Source: Apibacter adventoris (GTDB lineage: Bacteria; Bacteroidota; Bacteroidia; Flavobacteriales; Weeksellaceae). Taken from it: DNA of 64,000 bases. Shown here in pieces: positions 54,732 through 63,412 of the stretch. Where the stretch lies: contig NZ_PSZM01000046.1 in NCBI RefSeq assembly GCF_002964975.1, positions 372,001-436,000 on the forward strand, written 5' to 3'. Within the stretch, counting starts at the first letter, position 1, and every line of letters starts with the position of its first letter. The position numbers and the translations under genes were made by a program. The notes beneath the pieces are model-generated. The model had not been told where the DNA came from, did not search any database, and saw only the letters and a program-made list of their open reading frames with translations.

Positions 54732-55988
54732 TTAGCTATTTTCTTCGTCAATAAATTTAAAATATAAACTTTCAAGCGATTTATAAGTAATTCTTGCAAT
54801 CATTTCTTCACGGGTAAGATTAGGAAATAAATATTTTTTTATTACAATATCTCCTTTATAATAAATACCTACAAAAGCTAACCCAACAGGGTTATTAAAT
54901 TCATCAGAGTTAGGACCAGCAACCCCTGTAGTAGATATTGAAATATCAGAGTTAAAAAGTGAAGAGCAATGGATAGCCATCTCTTTTGCTATAGTTTCAC
55001 TTACTATATTGTTTTCTTTTAGTATTTCTTCTTTAATCATTAGTACATTTTTTTTTGCCTCTTTACTATAGGCTGTTACCCCTCCTTTATAATACCGTGA
55101 AGAACCTGATATGGATGTGATTTTTTTAGAGATGGATCCGCCGGTTAGGCTTTCCGCTACAGAAATAGTTAAATTATTTTTTATCAGAAAATTACCAATA
55201 ATTTCTTCTATTCTAGTAGTTTGAGAAATTATAAGATTTTTCCCCAAAAGACTATTTAATTTATTTATTTCATTTTGTATACTATTTTGTAAATAAATTT
55301 TATTTTTTCCTATAGCTGTTAACCGAAGTTCAATTTTCGAGCCAGATGGGAGATAAGCTAATGAAATAAATTCAGGTAAATTATTTTCCCAATTTTCTAG
55401 TTTTATGGCGAGTTCACTTTCAGGAATATCAATAACAATAGCTGATTCTCTGATAATATAATCTAATTGGAAATCATTTTTTATTTTAGGAATAATAACC
55501 TCTTTAAGCATTCCGCAGGTTTCATAAGGAACACCAGGTAAATTGATTAATAACTTAGAATCTTTTAAAGTCCAAAGAATTGGAGCAGTACCATATTTGT
55601 TAATAATTACTTCGGATTTAGAAGGAACCATAGCCTGATTATAAGTTAAAGGATTCATTACCCTGTTATTTTTATAATATATTTGCTTAATGTAATCCAA
55701 ACTGGGCCGATGTAAAACTAAAGTGTCATTTAAAAAATCAGTAATTACTTGTTTTGTTTTGTCATCTTTAGTGGGACCTAGTCCTCCAGTAGTAAAAATA
55801 AAATTAGCTTCAGATGCAAAAGCATCTTTAATTTGATTTTTAATTTGGAAAACTTGATCAGGAATAGTCACAATTTTAAATGTAGATATTCCTATTTTGT
55901 CTAATTCTGAAGCAATAAAATTTGAATTTGTATCTAAAGTTCTACCTGAAAGAATCTCATCTCCAATGATTATAATGTAAGCTTTCAT
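54732..55988 (-). CDS. cinA: CinA-family protein (MoCF-type plus amidase-type domain)
   Basis: A 418-residue two-domain protein. The N-terminal MoaB/MogA-like domain has YIIIIGDEILSGRTLDTNS and FTTGGLGPTKDDKTK; the C-terminal PncC-like nicotinamide-mononucleotide amidase domain (from about residue 255) has SVAESLTGGSISKKITSISGSSRYYKGGV and STTGVAGPN. It probably takes part in pyridine-nucleotide repair (ADP-ribose pyrophosphatase and NMN deamidase activities known in the family). Intact copy next to its own decayed duplicate. Confidence 0.93.
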   Translation of the reverse strand: MKAYIIIIGDEILSGRTLDTNSNFIASELDKIGISTFKIVTIPDQVFQIKNQIKDAFASEANFIFTTGGLGPTKDDKTKQVITDFLNDTLVLHRPSLDYIKQIYYKNNRVMNPLTYNQAMVPSKSEVIINKYGTAPILWTLKDSKLLINLPGVPYETCGMLKEVIIPKIKNDFQLDYIIRESAIVIDIPESELAIKLENWENNLPEFISLAYLPSGSKIELRLTAIGKNKIYLQNSIQNEINKLNSLLGKNLIISQTTRIEEIIGNFLIKNNLTISVAESLTGGSISKKITSISGSSRYYKGGVTAYSKEAKKNVLMIKEEILKENNIVSETIAKEMAIHCSSLFNSDISISTTGVAGPNSDEFNNPVGLAFVGIYYKGDIVIKKYLFPNLTREEMIARITYKSLESLYFKFIDEENS

Positions 55989-56351
55989 ATATAAATCTAT
56001 ATTTATAGTCTAAATATAAGAGAAAATCATGTTTACAAAAAATAATTTGTAATAAAAATTGGGTAGAAGGTACAAAGAGGATTTTCTTAAAAGTATGTAA
56101 AAATGCGTTAATATGCAACAAACGAATAGAGATTTAAAATAACATACTATATTCTAAAATTATATTTTGTCCGTTTTTTAACTGATAAATTAAATTGTAT
56201 AAGATTTGTGAAAAATTAATATTTTTGAACAGATTTTGATATGGAAATATAAATATATTTTAAAATTAATATGTTTAATAAAATCTAAAGTTTCTATATA
56301 TTGTTAAAATATAGGTTAGATTAATAAAAATAATAAATAAAAAAACAATTA
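55989..56351. other. AT-rich spacer between divergent genes
   Basis: No frame longer than about 20 codons, no clear hairpin, no clean promoter box on either strand. Confidence 0.35.
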
Positions 56352-57017
56352 ATGATAAATACGGTTATTTTTGATATGGATGGTGTTATTGTTGATACTG
56401 AACCTGTACATAAATATGCTTTTTTTAAACATTTTAAACAGATAGGATTAGAAATTTCAAATAAAGAATATGATACCTTTCGTGGGTTATCAACTAAAAA
56501 TTTATATCAGAAAATAAAAGATAAGTATAATCTTAAACAAGGAGTAGAAGAGCTGGTTCAACAAAAAAGAAATATTTTTAATCAGGCATTTGAAGAAAAA
56601 AAAGATTTAGATTTACTTCCTGGAATGAGAAATCTTATAGAAAATCTATATAAAGAAAAATTTCAATTAATATTAGCAACCTCTTCAGCAAGAGTTACTT
56701 TAACTAAAGTATTTAACAGATTTAAATTGTTTCCATATTTTAGCCATATAGTTAGTGGAGAAGATTTCCCAAAATCTAAGCCAGATCCTGCAATTTTTCT
56801 AAAAGCAGTAGAGCTTTCAAAAAAAACTAAACAAAATTGTATTATTATAGAAGATTCTACAAACGGTGTTTTAGCAGCTAATGCAGCAGGTGTGTTTTGT
56901 ATAGGATACTCAAATGAAAGATCAGGAGACCAAGATTTAAAAAATGCTAATATGATAATTCACCACTTTAATGAACTTACACCTCAAATTATAAAAGACT
57001 TACAAGGAATAAATTAA
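56352..57017 (+). CDS. HAD-family hydrolase (beta-phosphoglucomutase/phosphatase-like)
   Basis: A 221-residue class I HAD enzyme. Motif I is VIFDMDGVIVDTEP (nucleophile and acid Asp), motif II is in LATSSARVT, motif III is KSKPDP with Lys, and motif IV is IIEDSTNGVLAANAAG. The four-helix cap follows motif I. It acts on a sugar phosphate or small phosphoester; mutase versus phosphatase cannot be decided from the motifs. It is followed 40 bases on by the DinB gene, which has its own promoter box. Confidence 0.9.
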   Translation: MINTVIFDMDGVIVDTEPVHKYAFFKHFKQIGLEISNKEYDTFRGLSTKNLYQKIKDKYNLKQGVEELVQQKRNIFNQAFEEKKDLDLLPGMRNLIENLYKEKFQLILATSSARVTLTKVFNRFKLFPYFSHIVSGEDFPKSKPDPAIFLKAVELSKKTKQNCIIIEDSTNGVLAANAAGVFCIGYSNERSGDQDLKNANMIIHHFNELTPQIIKDLQGIN

Positions 57018-57026
57018 TCTTTTTTG

Positions 57027-57034
57027 TAAGTTTG
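57027..57034 (+). promoter_or_regulatory. Candidate -7 box of the DinB-like gene
   Basis: TAAGTTTG matches TAnnTTTG, 23 bases before the ATG. Confidence 0.4.
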
Positions 57035-57057
57035 TATAAACCATTTTCAATGTCCTT

Positions 57058-57522
57058 ATGAAAAAGCAATTCGAAATATTGAAAGCGTGTAGGGAAGCAA
57101 TTATTGAAACAATAGATGATTTAAGTTTGGATCAATTGCAGGTAGTCCCAAAAGGCTTTAAATGTAATATATTTTGGCATATGGCTCATTGTTTAATAGG
57201 ACAACAAATATTACATTATAAATTTTCAAATTTAGATTTATTAATTACAAATGATTGGGTAGAGAATTATAAGAAAGGAACCCAAACCAGATTTCTTATA
57301 AATGAAGATGAAGTGGAATTTGTAAAACAAAAATTAATAATACTTGTAGACCAATTGGAGCAAGACTATGAAGATAAGAAATTTGAAACATATAATGAAT
57401 TTACTACAAGTATGGGGATCATTTTAAATAATATTGAAGATGCCATAAATTTTAATAATCTTCATGAAGGTATACATTGTGGAATTATTAAAGCAATGAA
57501 AAACCTTATTGTTAATTTTTAG
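57058..57522 (+). CDS. DinB-superfamily protein
   Basis: A 154-residue four-helix protein. The metal-binding His triad of DinB/YfiT-like proteins is visible: IFWHMAHCLIGQQ in the second helix and LHEGIHCGIIKAM in the last. Members include thiol S-transferases and many of unknown role. Cytosolic, no signal peptide. The call as a superfamily is good, the reaction unknown. Confidence 0.8.
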   Translation: MKKQFEILKACREAIIETIDDLSLDQLQVVPKGFKCNIFWHMAHCLIGQQILHYKFSNLDLLITNDWVENYKKGTQTRFLINEDEVEFVKQKLIILVDQLEQDYEDKKFETYNEFTTSMGIILNNIEDAINFNNLHEGIHCGIIKAMKNLIVNF

Positions 57523-57934
57523 ATATTTATCTATTATTAAAATTTTAACCATAATAAAAAATTAGGGTTAAAGATTACTTTCTATTTATATTTAATTAAT
57601 GTAATCATACATTTTTTTTTATTTTATTAATTTCTATATTTAAATATGTAATTATCTATTTTATATAGAAATTATTCTTAAATATTATTATTTTATTAGG
57701 ATTATATTCCTTTATCATTTATGGGTGTAATAATTTGATTTTTAATTAATTACTCATTAAATTTAAATATCTTACATATATAAATAGTTATTTTTTTATA
57801 ATAGTTTGTGTTTTATTTATAATTAATTATTTTAAAAAAAACAAAAAATATAAGTATTTTTTGTTTTTTTAAAATAATATGTATATTAGCGCGAAAATTA
57901 TTAGAAATTATAATTTTTGATAATAAGTTTAAAA
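57523..57934. other. AT-rich spacer upstream of the T6SS genes
   Basis: About 410 bases with extremely low G+C before the first T6SS gene. It must hold the promoter, but I see no clean TAnnTTTG; the closest is a TAATTTTTG with one extra base near 57911. No tRNA or hairpin. Confidence 0.4.
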
Positions 57935-57956
57935 ATGGATTATAAATGGATTATAA
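57935..57956 (+). repeat. 11-base tandem duplication over the start codon
   Basis: ATGGATTATAA occurs twice in a row (57935-57945, 57946-57956). The second copy starts the PKD-domain gene; the first gives a decoy ATG in another frame that ends after 11 codons, within the start of the gene. Confidence 0.85.
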
Positions 57957-59031
57957 GAGCAGATCTTTAAGATTTTTTTCTAAATTAGATATTAGAGTAC
58001 TTTTAGTATTCATTATTATAATTATTTTTGGGATATTTATTTTTATTTATCAATTCAATAGGCATGTAGACTGCAGTAAAGTGAGTTTTATAATAGAAGC
58101 TCAAAAAAAGCAGGTTGGTGAAGTAATAGAATTCTATGATAAAACGCCAAATGCTAAAAGTTGGAAGTGGGATTTTGGTGATAACAGCCCTAAAGAATTT
58201 GAAAAAAGTGTATTACATAAATATACGAAAGCAGGAATATATACGATATCATTACAGGTAAATGGAAGTTGTACCTATGAAAAAATTATTGAAATTCGTG
58301 ATTTAGGAAAAATAATTGATACACTTAAAATTCCTAAAATTATAACCCCCACAGTTGTGGTAGTAGGTCAGCCCGTAGAATTTTACTATAGTTATAGGAG
58401 TGAAGCATTTGCTTGGGAGTGGAGTTTTGGAGAAACAGGACAAATGGATAATACTTCAGAATTTCCGGTATACAGTTATAGTACTCCAGGAGTAAAAACA
58501 ATTACATTAGTAATAAATGGGGATATGCCTCATATTGCAAGTAAAAATATTTATGTAAAACCTAGACAACTTATAAAAACAAAGAAAGATACTATAAAAT
58601 CTTATGTATATGAGAAAGCTCCTAAATTGTTTGAGTTGCCACCTGGTAATCCACAAAAAGATCCGTTAGAAGATTTATTAAGAAATATTCATGGTGTTCC
58701 GGTCTTAAATCCTTTAGAGAAAAAAATAAAACAGGCAGAAGAAAGTAAGGCTCCCGATATTTCAGAAAATCAATTTCAAATATTGTTATTAGAGGTAGCA
58801 AAACAAAGTAAAACCAAAGAAGATTTTATTCAATATACTTGTGGTAGCTACGATTTTCCGGTAATTAAAAACAATAATAAAATAATGACATTCGCAGAGT
58901 TTTGTAATCAATTACAAAATAAAAAAATAAAAATAGAAGCTCTAAGATTGACTAAAGATAATAAAAATTGTATTGCAGGCCTTACAATAACATATAAAGT
59001 TAAAAAAGCTTTTATATGGACTTATGATTAG
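57946..59031 (+). CDS. PKD-domain membrane protein of the T6SS locus
   Basis: A 361-residue protein with a short cytosolic start, one transmembrane helix (LLVFIIIIIFGIFIFIYQF, residues about 19-37) and a periplasmic part. Two PKD-like beta domains are seen: one with SWKWDFGDNSP and HKYTKAGIYTISLQV (about 55-115), one with AWEWSFGETG and YSYSTPGVKTITLVI (about 125-200). A disordered basic/acidic stretch and a C-terminal alpha-beta domain follow. The gene 18 bases downstream is clpV. By context it is one of the Bacteroidetes-specific T6SS membrane components (TssN to TssR set), but I cannot say which. Confidence 0.72.
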   Translation: MDYKSRSLRFFSKLDIRVLLVFIIIIIFGIFIFIYQFNRHVDCSKVSFIIEAQKKQVGEVIEFYDKTPNAKSWKWDFGDNSPKEFEKSVLHKYTKAGIYTISLQVNGSCTYEKIIEIRDLGKIIDTLKIPKIITPTVVVVGQPVEFYYSYRSEAFAWEWSFGETGQMDNTSEFPVYSYSTPGVKTITLVINGDMPHIASKNIYVKPRQLIKTKKDTIKSYVYEKAPKLFELPPGNPQKDPLEDLLRNIHGVPVLNPLEKKIKQAEESKAPDISENQFQILLLEVAKQSKTKEDFIQYTCGSYDFPVIKNNNKIMTFAEFCNQLQNKKIKIEALRLTKDNKNCIAGLTITYKVKKAFIWTYD

Positions 59032-59049
59032 ATAAAATCAATTATCATT

Positions 59050-61500
59050 ATGCAAAAAGATATAGTTTTTCATGAAGAATTATATATGGCGTTAGAAATT
59101 GCAAAAAAATATGCTATTGAAAGCCATAACATAGAATATGGAGCACCACATCTGCTTAAAGCTATTCTTCATAGGGATTTATCTCTATTAAAAGAATTAG
59201 AGGCTATGAAAAAAGATGTATTTTTTATTGAAGAATGGGCTGAAGTGAGAATAGATGATATTCCAAAAGCAAATAAAGTGTTTCAATCAAATCCCGACAG
59301 AACTATTGATAATATTATACAAGAAGCAGATGAAGTAAGAGATATTCTTGGTAGAGAAGAGGTAGATTTATATTGTATCATGGTGGCATTGTCTACACCA
59401 GGTGTAGGTTTCAATTTTGATCAAATGAAAAGTTTCCCTATAACTCGTACTGAATTACTAATTGAAGAAGGTGAAATAAAACCCAATCAAGTTCAAGAAA
59501 TGGATGATGGAAATACTAATTTTTCTAGAAAATATTTATATAAATATTGTAAGGATAAGTTAGTACAAGCTAAAAAGAATCCTAAAAATATTGTTGCACG
59601 AGAAAAAGAAATTCAGGAAATAGTAGAAGTGATATGTAGGTTTTCCAAACCTAATGTTTTATTACAAGGTTATCCTGGAGTAGGAAAATCTGAAATAATA
59701 GAAGGATTTATTAATTTAATAGTAAAGAAACAAGTTCCGGATAAATTAGTTAAAACTAAAGTTTTTGAATTGGATTTAGGAACATTAATTGCCGGAGCTT
59801 CATACAAAGGAGAGATAGAAGATAGATTAAAAAAAATATTACAAGAACTAAAAACATATCCTCAAGTAATCCTATTGATAGATGGTATTCATGTTCTTTT
59901 AGATAAAAATAGTGACAATGCAGGATTATCAAGTATACTTAAAAGTGAACTTTCCGGTAATACAGGACTAACATTAATAGTTACTACTACAGTAGACGAA
60001 TATACAAAAAAGATAGAGAAAGATGAAAGTCTTTCAGGAATGTTTGAAGTCATTAAAGTCGAAGAACCTAATGAGGAACAGGCATTTAGAATAATAAAGT
60101 CTGCATTGTTTTCATACTTAAAACATCATGAAATTAAAGTGACAGATGATTCTATAACTGAATCAATAAGACTTTCTAAAAGATATCTTAAAGAAAAATG
60201 TTTGCCAGAATCTGCTTTAAATCTATTAGATAGGACGATGTCAGTAATAAAAACTGCAGGTATTTCATTTTTAAAAGAAAAAGAATCTCTTAAAAAAAAG
60301 TTAGAAGAAATCAAAGAAAGTCCAGGGAATAAAAAATTAGAATTAAAATGGTTTTTAGAAGATTTAAAGAAAAAAGCCCAATATTTAATTGTACAAGAAA
60401 ATAATTTAGAAGAAGAAAATTTAGAAAATAACACAGAAGAAGAAATATTTGAATATTTAGGCAATCTATTGGAAAGGCTTTCGAAAATTGCAAATTCTAA
60501 AAAAGAACACATAGAACCGATTGACCTAACGGCAGTTGTTGCTCAAAAAACGGGAATTCCTGTAGGCAAATTACATTCAGAAGAAAAAGATAGACTGCAG
60601 AATATGGAAGATATTTTAAAAGAAAGAGTCGTAGGGCAAGATTATGCAATACAAGTGATTACAGAGGCCGTGTTAGAATCTCGATCAGGATTGAGTAAAG
60701 CAGGACAGCCTATAGGGTCTTTCTTTTTTTTAGGACCTACCGGAACAGGGAAAACAGAATTAGCAAAAGCTCTAGCAGATTTTTTATTTCAAGATGAGCA
60801 AGCAATCATACGGTTTGATATGTCTGAGTTTAAAGAAGAACATTCAGCAGCCTTACTATATGGAGCTCCCCCGGGATATGTAGGATACGAAGAAGGTGGG
60901 TTATTAGTTAATAAAATAAGACAAAAACCATATTCAATAGTATTATTTGATGAAATAGAAAAAGCACATTCCTCTGTATTTGATGTATTCCTTCAAATTA
61001 TGGATGAAGGAAAATTACATGACAGACTTGGAAAAGAAGGAGATTTTTCTAATGCATTAATTTTATTTACATCTAATATAGGATCTCAGTTTATTGTAGA
61101 TTCTGTTAATAATGAAAACAAACTGCCATCCTCTAACCAGTTAATGGAAATTATGGCTCGTAACTTTAGACCAGAGTTCTTAGGCCGACTTACAGAGATA
61201 GTTCCATTTAGTCCTATAAGTAAAAGCAACGCTATGGGCATATTTGAAATACATCTGAAAAAAGAATTATTAGACTTAGTAAAAAGTCTTAATATTTCAT
61301 TAAAAATATCTGAAGATGCAAAGTCATTTTTAGTAGATAATGGATTTAATGCTACTTATGGAGCAAGACCATTAAAAGGAATAATACGCTCAGAATTGAG
61401 ACGCCCTATGGCTAAAAAAATAATATCAGGAGAGATAAAAGAAGGGGATATCATAAAAGTAGATTTAGAATCAAATAGTTTAAAATGGAAGATAAATTAA
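59050..61500 (+). CDS. clpV: T6SS sheath-recycling AAA+ ATPase ClpV (TssH), first module degenerate
   Basis: An 816-residue ClpB-like protein that disassembles contracted TssB-TssC sheath. Order: Clp-N double repeat (about 1-150), NBD1 with Walker A GYPGVGKS (207-214), a middle helical domain (about 400-500), NBD2 with Walker A GPTGTGKT (562-569), Walker B LFDEIEKAH (Asp634, Glu635) and a C-terminal D2 small domain. NBD1 departs from the family: Walker B is ID-G-IH (Asp278, Gly279 in place of Glu) and the arginine-finger pair is Ser-Gly-Met (329-331). NBD2 keeps all residues. Position next to tssB and tssC identifies it. Confidence 0.93.
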   Translation: MQKDIVFHEELYMALEIAKKYAIESHNIEYGAPHLLKAILHRDLSLLKELEAMKKDVFFIEEWAEVRIDDIPKANKVFQSNPDRTIDNIIQEADEVRDILGREEVDLYCIMVALSTPGVGFNFDQMKSFPITRTELLIEEGEIKPNQVQEMDDGNTNFSRKYLYKYCKDKLVQAKKNPKNIVAREKEIQEIVEVICRFSKPNVLLQGYPGVGKSEIIEGFINLIVKKQVPDKLVKTKVFELDLGTLIAGASYKGEIEDRLKKILQELKTYPQVILLIDGIHVLLDKNSDNAGLSSILKSELSGNTGLTLIVTTTVDEYTKKIEKDESLSGMFEVIKVEEPNEEQAFRIIKSALFSYLKHHEIKVTDDSITESIRLSKRYLKEKCLPESALNLLDRTMSVIKTAGISFLKEKESLKKKLEEIKESPGNKKLELKWFLEDLKKKAQYLIVQENNLEEENLENNTEEEIFEYLGNLLERLSKIANSKKEHIEPIDLTAVVAQKTGIPVGKLHSEEKDRLQNMEDILKERVVGQDYAIQVITEAVLESRSGLSKAGQPIGSFFFLGPTGTGKTELAKALADFLFQDEQAIIRFDMSEFKEEHSAALLYGAPPGYVGYEEGGLLVNKIRQKPYSIVLFDEIEKAHSSVFDVFLQIMDEGKLHDRLGKEGDFSNALILFTSNIGSQFIVDSVNNENKLPSSNQLMEIMARNFRPEFLGRLTEIVPFSPISKSNAMGIFEIHLKKELLDLVKSLNISLKISEDAKSFLVDNGFNATYGARPLKGIIRSELRRPMAKKIISGEIKEGDIIKVDLESNSLKWKIN

Positions 61501-61527
61501 CAATCATAATATAAAAAAAGAAAATCT

Positions 61528-61974
61528 ATGTTATCAAATTTTGGAATTGGAGGTAATGAAGTGCCTCTAGATGCAAATGAAGCAATTATTGAAATAGCAC
61601 AAAACAGAACTTTAATTGCTCAAAAACTAACAGGACAGACTCCTATTAGACCTGAAATTGTAGAAGGTTTAAATACCGTAGAACAAGTGTTTGAACATTT
61701 CAAACCCGAAGTTAAAGTGAATTTTGAAGATGCAGAAGGAGCCACAAAATTTGAAGAATTAAAATTTAAAAATTTAGGAGACTTTGGCATTAAAGGAGTT
61801 ACAGCTCAAAGTAAATTTCTGACAGATTTACAAATGGAGAAAGAACAGTATCAAAAAATAATAAAACAACTTAAATCCAATAAAATTTTAAAAGCAGCTC
61901 TAGAAGATCCCGATGCTAAAGGAGCTCTTATGGAAACTATTGAAGGATTAATTAATGAATTAAATCAAAAATAA
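61528..61974 (+). CDS. tssB: T6SS sheath small subunit TssB
   Basis: A 148-residue protein of the Bacteroidetes TssB type. After a variable N-terminus come IRPEIVEGLNTVEQVFEHFKP, VKVNFEDAEGATKFEELKFKNLGDF and the helical end LMETIEGLINELNQK. It pairs with TssC to build the contractile sheath. It lies 27 bases behind clpV and 2 bases before tssC, so translation is likely coupled. Confidence 0.9.
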   Translation: MLSNFGIGGNEVPLDANEAIIEIAQNRTLIAQKLTGQTPIRPEIVEGLNTVEQVFEHFKPEVKVNFEDAEGATKFEELKFKNLGDFGIKGVTAQSKFLTDLQMEKEQYQKIIKQLKSNKILKAALEDPDAKGALMETIEGLINELNQK

Positions 61975-61976
61975 TT

Positions 61977-63353
61977 ATGGCTAAAGAAGATATAAAAGCA
62001 CAAGTTCAGGTAAAAGGAGTGGCTGTAGCTGAACCCACAGGAAAAGTTAGTATTCAGAAAGGACTAGATAAACTAGCTAAATTTGGTGGTTTTGATTTAT
62101 TAGAAGCCTCTATAGAAAATGTTCAAAATTTGAATCCCGAACGTAAAGCCAGACGTCAAATTTTCTTAGGAGATGCTAATAAAAAAGAAGAGAGAAATTC
62201 GTTAAAAAAAACATTAGAACTATGGTTAGGAATATTAAAAAACAATTCAAACCTAACCGATATGGTAGCTCAAAGTGAAGATAAAAGTAAAGTTGCAGAA
62301 AAAACACTTACTAAAAATTTAGCAACAGCGATTAGAGAAACAGAAGAATTAGAAAAAGCATATAGAACTATAGCTTTATTTTATAAAAATACTGAACAAG
62401 ATAAAGTGAAAAATGTTTCTATAATCAATGCAGAATTAGAACAATTAACAGATTTAGATAATACCAGATTTATAGAAGCCATTCATCAAGAACTAGTAAA
62501 TAATTATGATCGTTTAGATCTTAAAAACAACTATGGCTTGGTTGTTATCCCAGGATACCTAGGAAGTAATAAAGTAGTAGAAAAATGGGCTAAAATTGCA
62601 CATGAAAATAAAGTTATGCTCGTGACGGATTTTGCTCATTTAGATGAACCAGATGATGTAATGGAAATGTTTGACGAGGCATATTTAACAGGTGGAGATA
62701 TTTACCGTTCTAATGTATTAATGACTTGTAATTGGTTAGTAGGACGAGGTAAATTTGATGAAGTAGAAGAGGCTGATGATTTATATATCCCTCCATCTGC
62801 GGCATTAGCTGGGAAAATCTATGGAACATTAATGTCCCAAGTAACAGCAGGTAAAAAATTTGGAGGTATTAATGAAGTAGATGGAGTAAAATTTGACCTT
62901 AAAAAAAGTGAAATTGCCAGTTTAGAAAATATGGGCTTAATTCCTATGGTTAATGAATATGGAAAAGTTATGGCATTTTCAGGGAAAACATTATTTAATG
63001 GAGATAATTTAGGTCTTCAGACTTATTCCGTAGTCCGAGTTTTCGATTATGTAACTAAAGTTTTAATGGATTTCTTAAACCGTAGAGCTTTTGAAAACTT
63101 TACAGCTAAAACACGTAAAGAAATCATGGCACAAATTGTTCGTTTCTTGGATGGAATTACTGGTCCCGATAAACTTATTGAAAATTTTGAAGTAAGAAGA
63201 TTTGAACAAGACCCTATTCAAAAAGATCGTATTTATTTAGATATTCATATGAAACCTTATTTTCCTGCCAAAAATTTCCTAATAAAAATGGATGGACATA
63301 AAGGTGACGATGGTAATTCTAATGAATGGGATACAGAATACGAACAAAAGTAA
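61977..63353 (+). CDS. tssC: T6SS sheath large subunit TssC
   Basis: A 458-residue protein of the Bacteroidetes TssC type (DUF5458). Recognisable parts are the IQKGLDKLAKFGGFDLLEAS start, NNYGLVVIPGYLGSNKVVEKWAK, VLMTCNWLVGRGKFDEVEEADD, PPSAALAGKIYGTLMSQ and the C-terminal VRRFEQDPIQKDRIYLDIHMKPYFPAKNF. Together with TssB it forms the tail sheath. A stable hairpin lies just downstream. Confidence 0.93.
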   Translation: MAKEDIKAQVQVKGVAVAEPTGKVSIQKGLDKLAKFGGFDLLEASIENVQNLNPERKARRQIFLGDANKKEERNSLKKTLELWLGILKNNSNLTDMVAQSEDKSKVAEKTLTKNLATAIRETEELEKAYRTIALFYKNTEQDKVKNVSIINAELEQLTDLDNTRFIEAIHQELVNNYDRLDLKNNYGLVVIPGYLGSNKVVEKWAKIAHENKVMLVTDFAHLDEPDDVMEMFDEAYLTGGDIYRSNVLMTCNWLVGRGKFDEVEEADDLYIPPSAALAGKIYGTLMSQVTAGKKFGGINEVDGVKFDLKKSEIASLENMGLIPMVNEYGKVMAFSGKTLFNGDNLGLQTYSVVRVFDYVTKVLMDFLNRRAFENFTAKTRKEIMAQIVRFLDGITGPDKLIENFEVRRFEQDPIQKDRIYLDIHMKPYFPAKNFLIKMDGHKGDDGNSNEWDTEYEQK

Positions 63354-63370
63354 AAGTCTAACCATAACCT

Positions 63371-63401
63371 AAGAAAGGAGAAAAATTAATTCTCCTTTCT
63401 T
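63371..63401 (+). terminator. Stable hairpin between tssC and the next gene (terminator or mRNA 3' stabiliser)
   Basis: A perfect 12-base-pair stem AAGAAAGGAGAA (63371-63382) with TTCTCCTTTCTT (63390-63401) and a 7-base loop. The plus strand continues with A, not T, so classical termination is doubtful; the last arm itself is T-rich. Confidence 0.6.
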
Positions 63402-63412
63402 AAAAAAAATAT

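Noticed and set aside
60126-60512. Minus-strand Ser/Phe-rich frame inside clpV
   Set aside because: It is the complement of the charged middle domain of ClpV, with no supporting signal.
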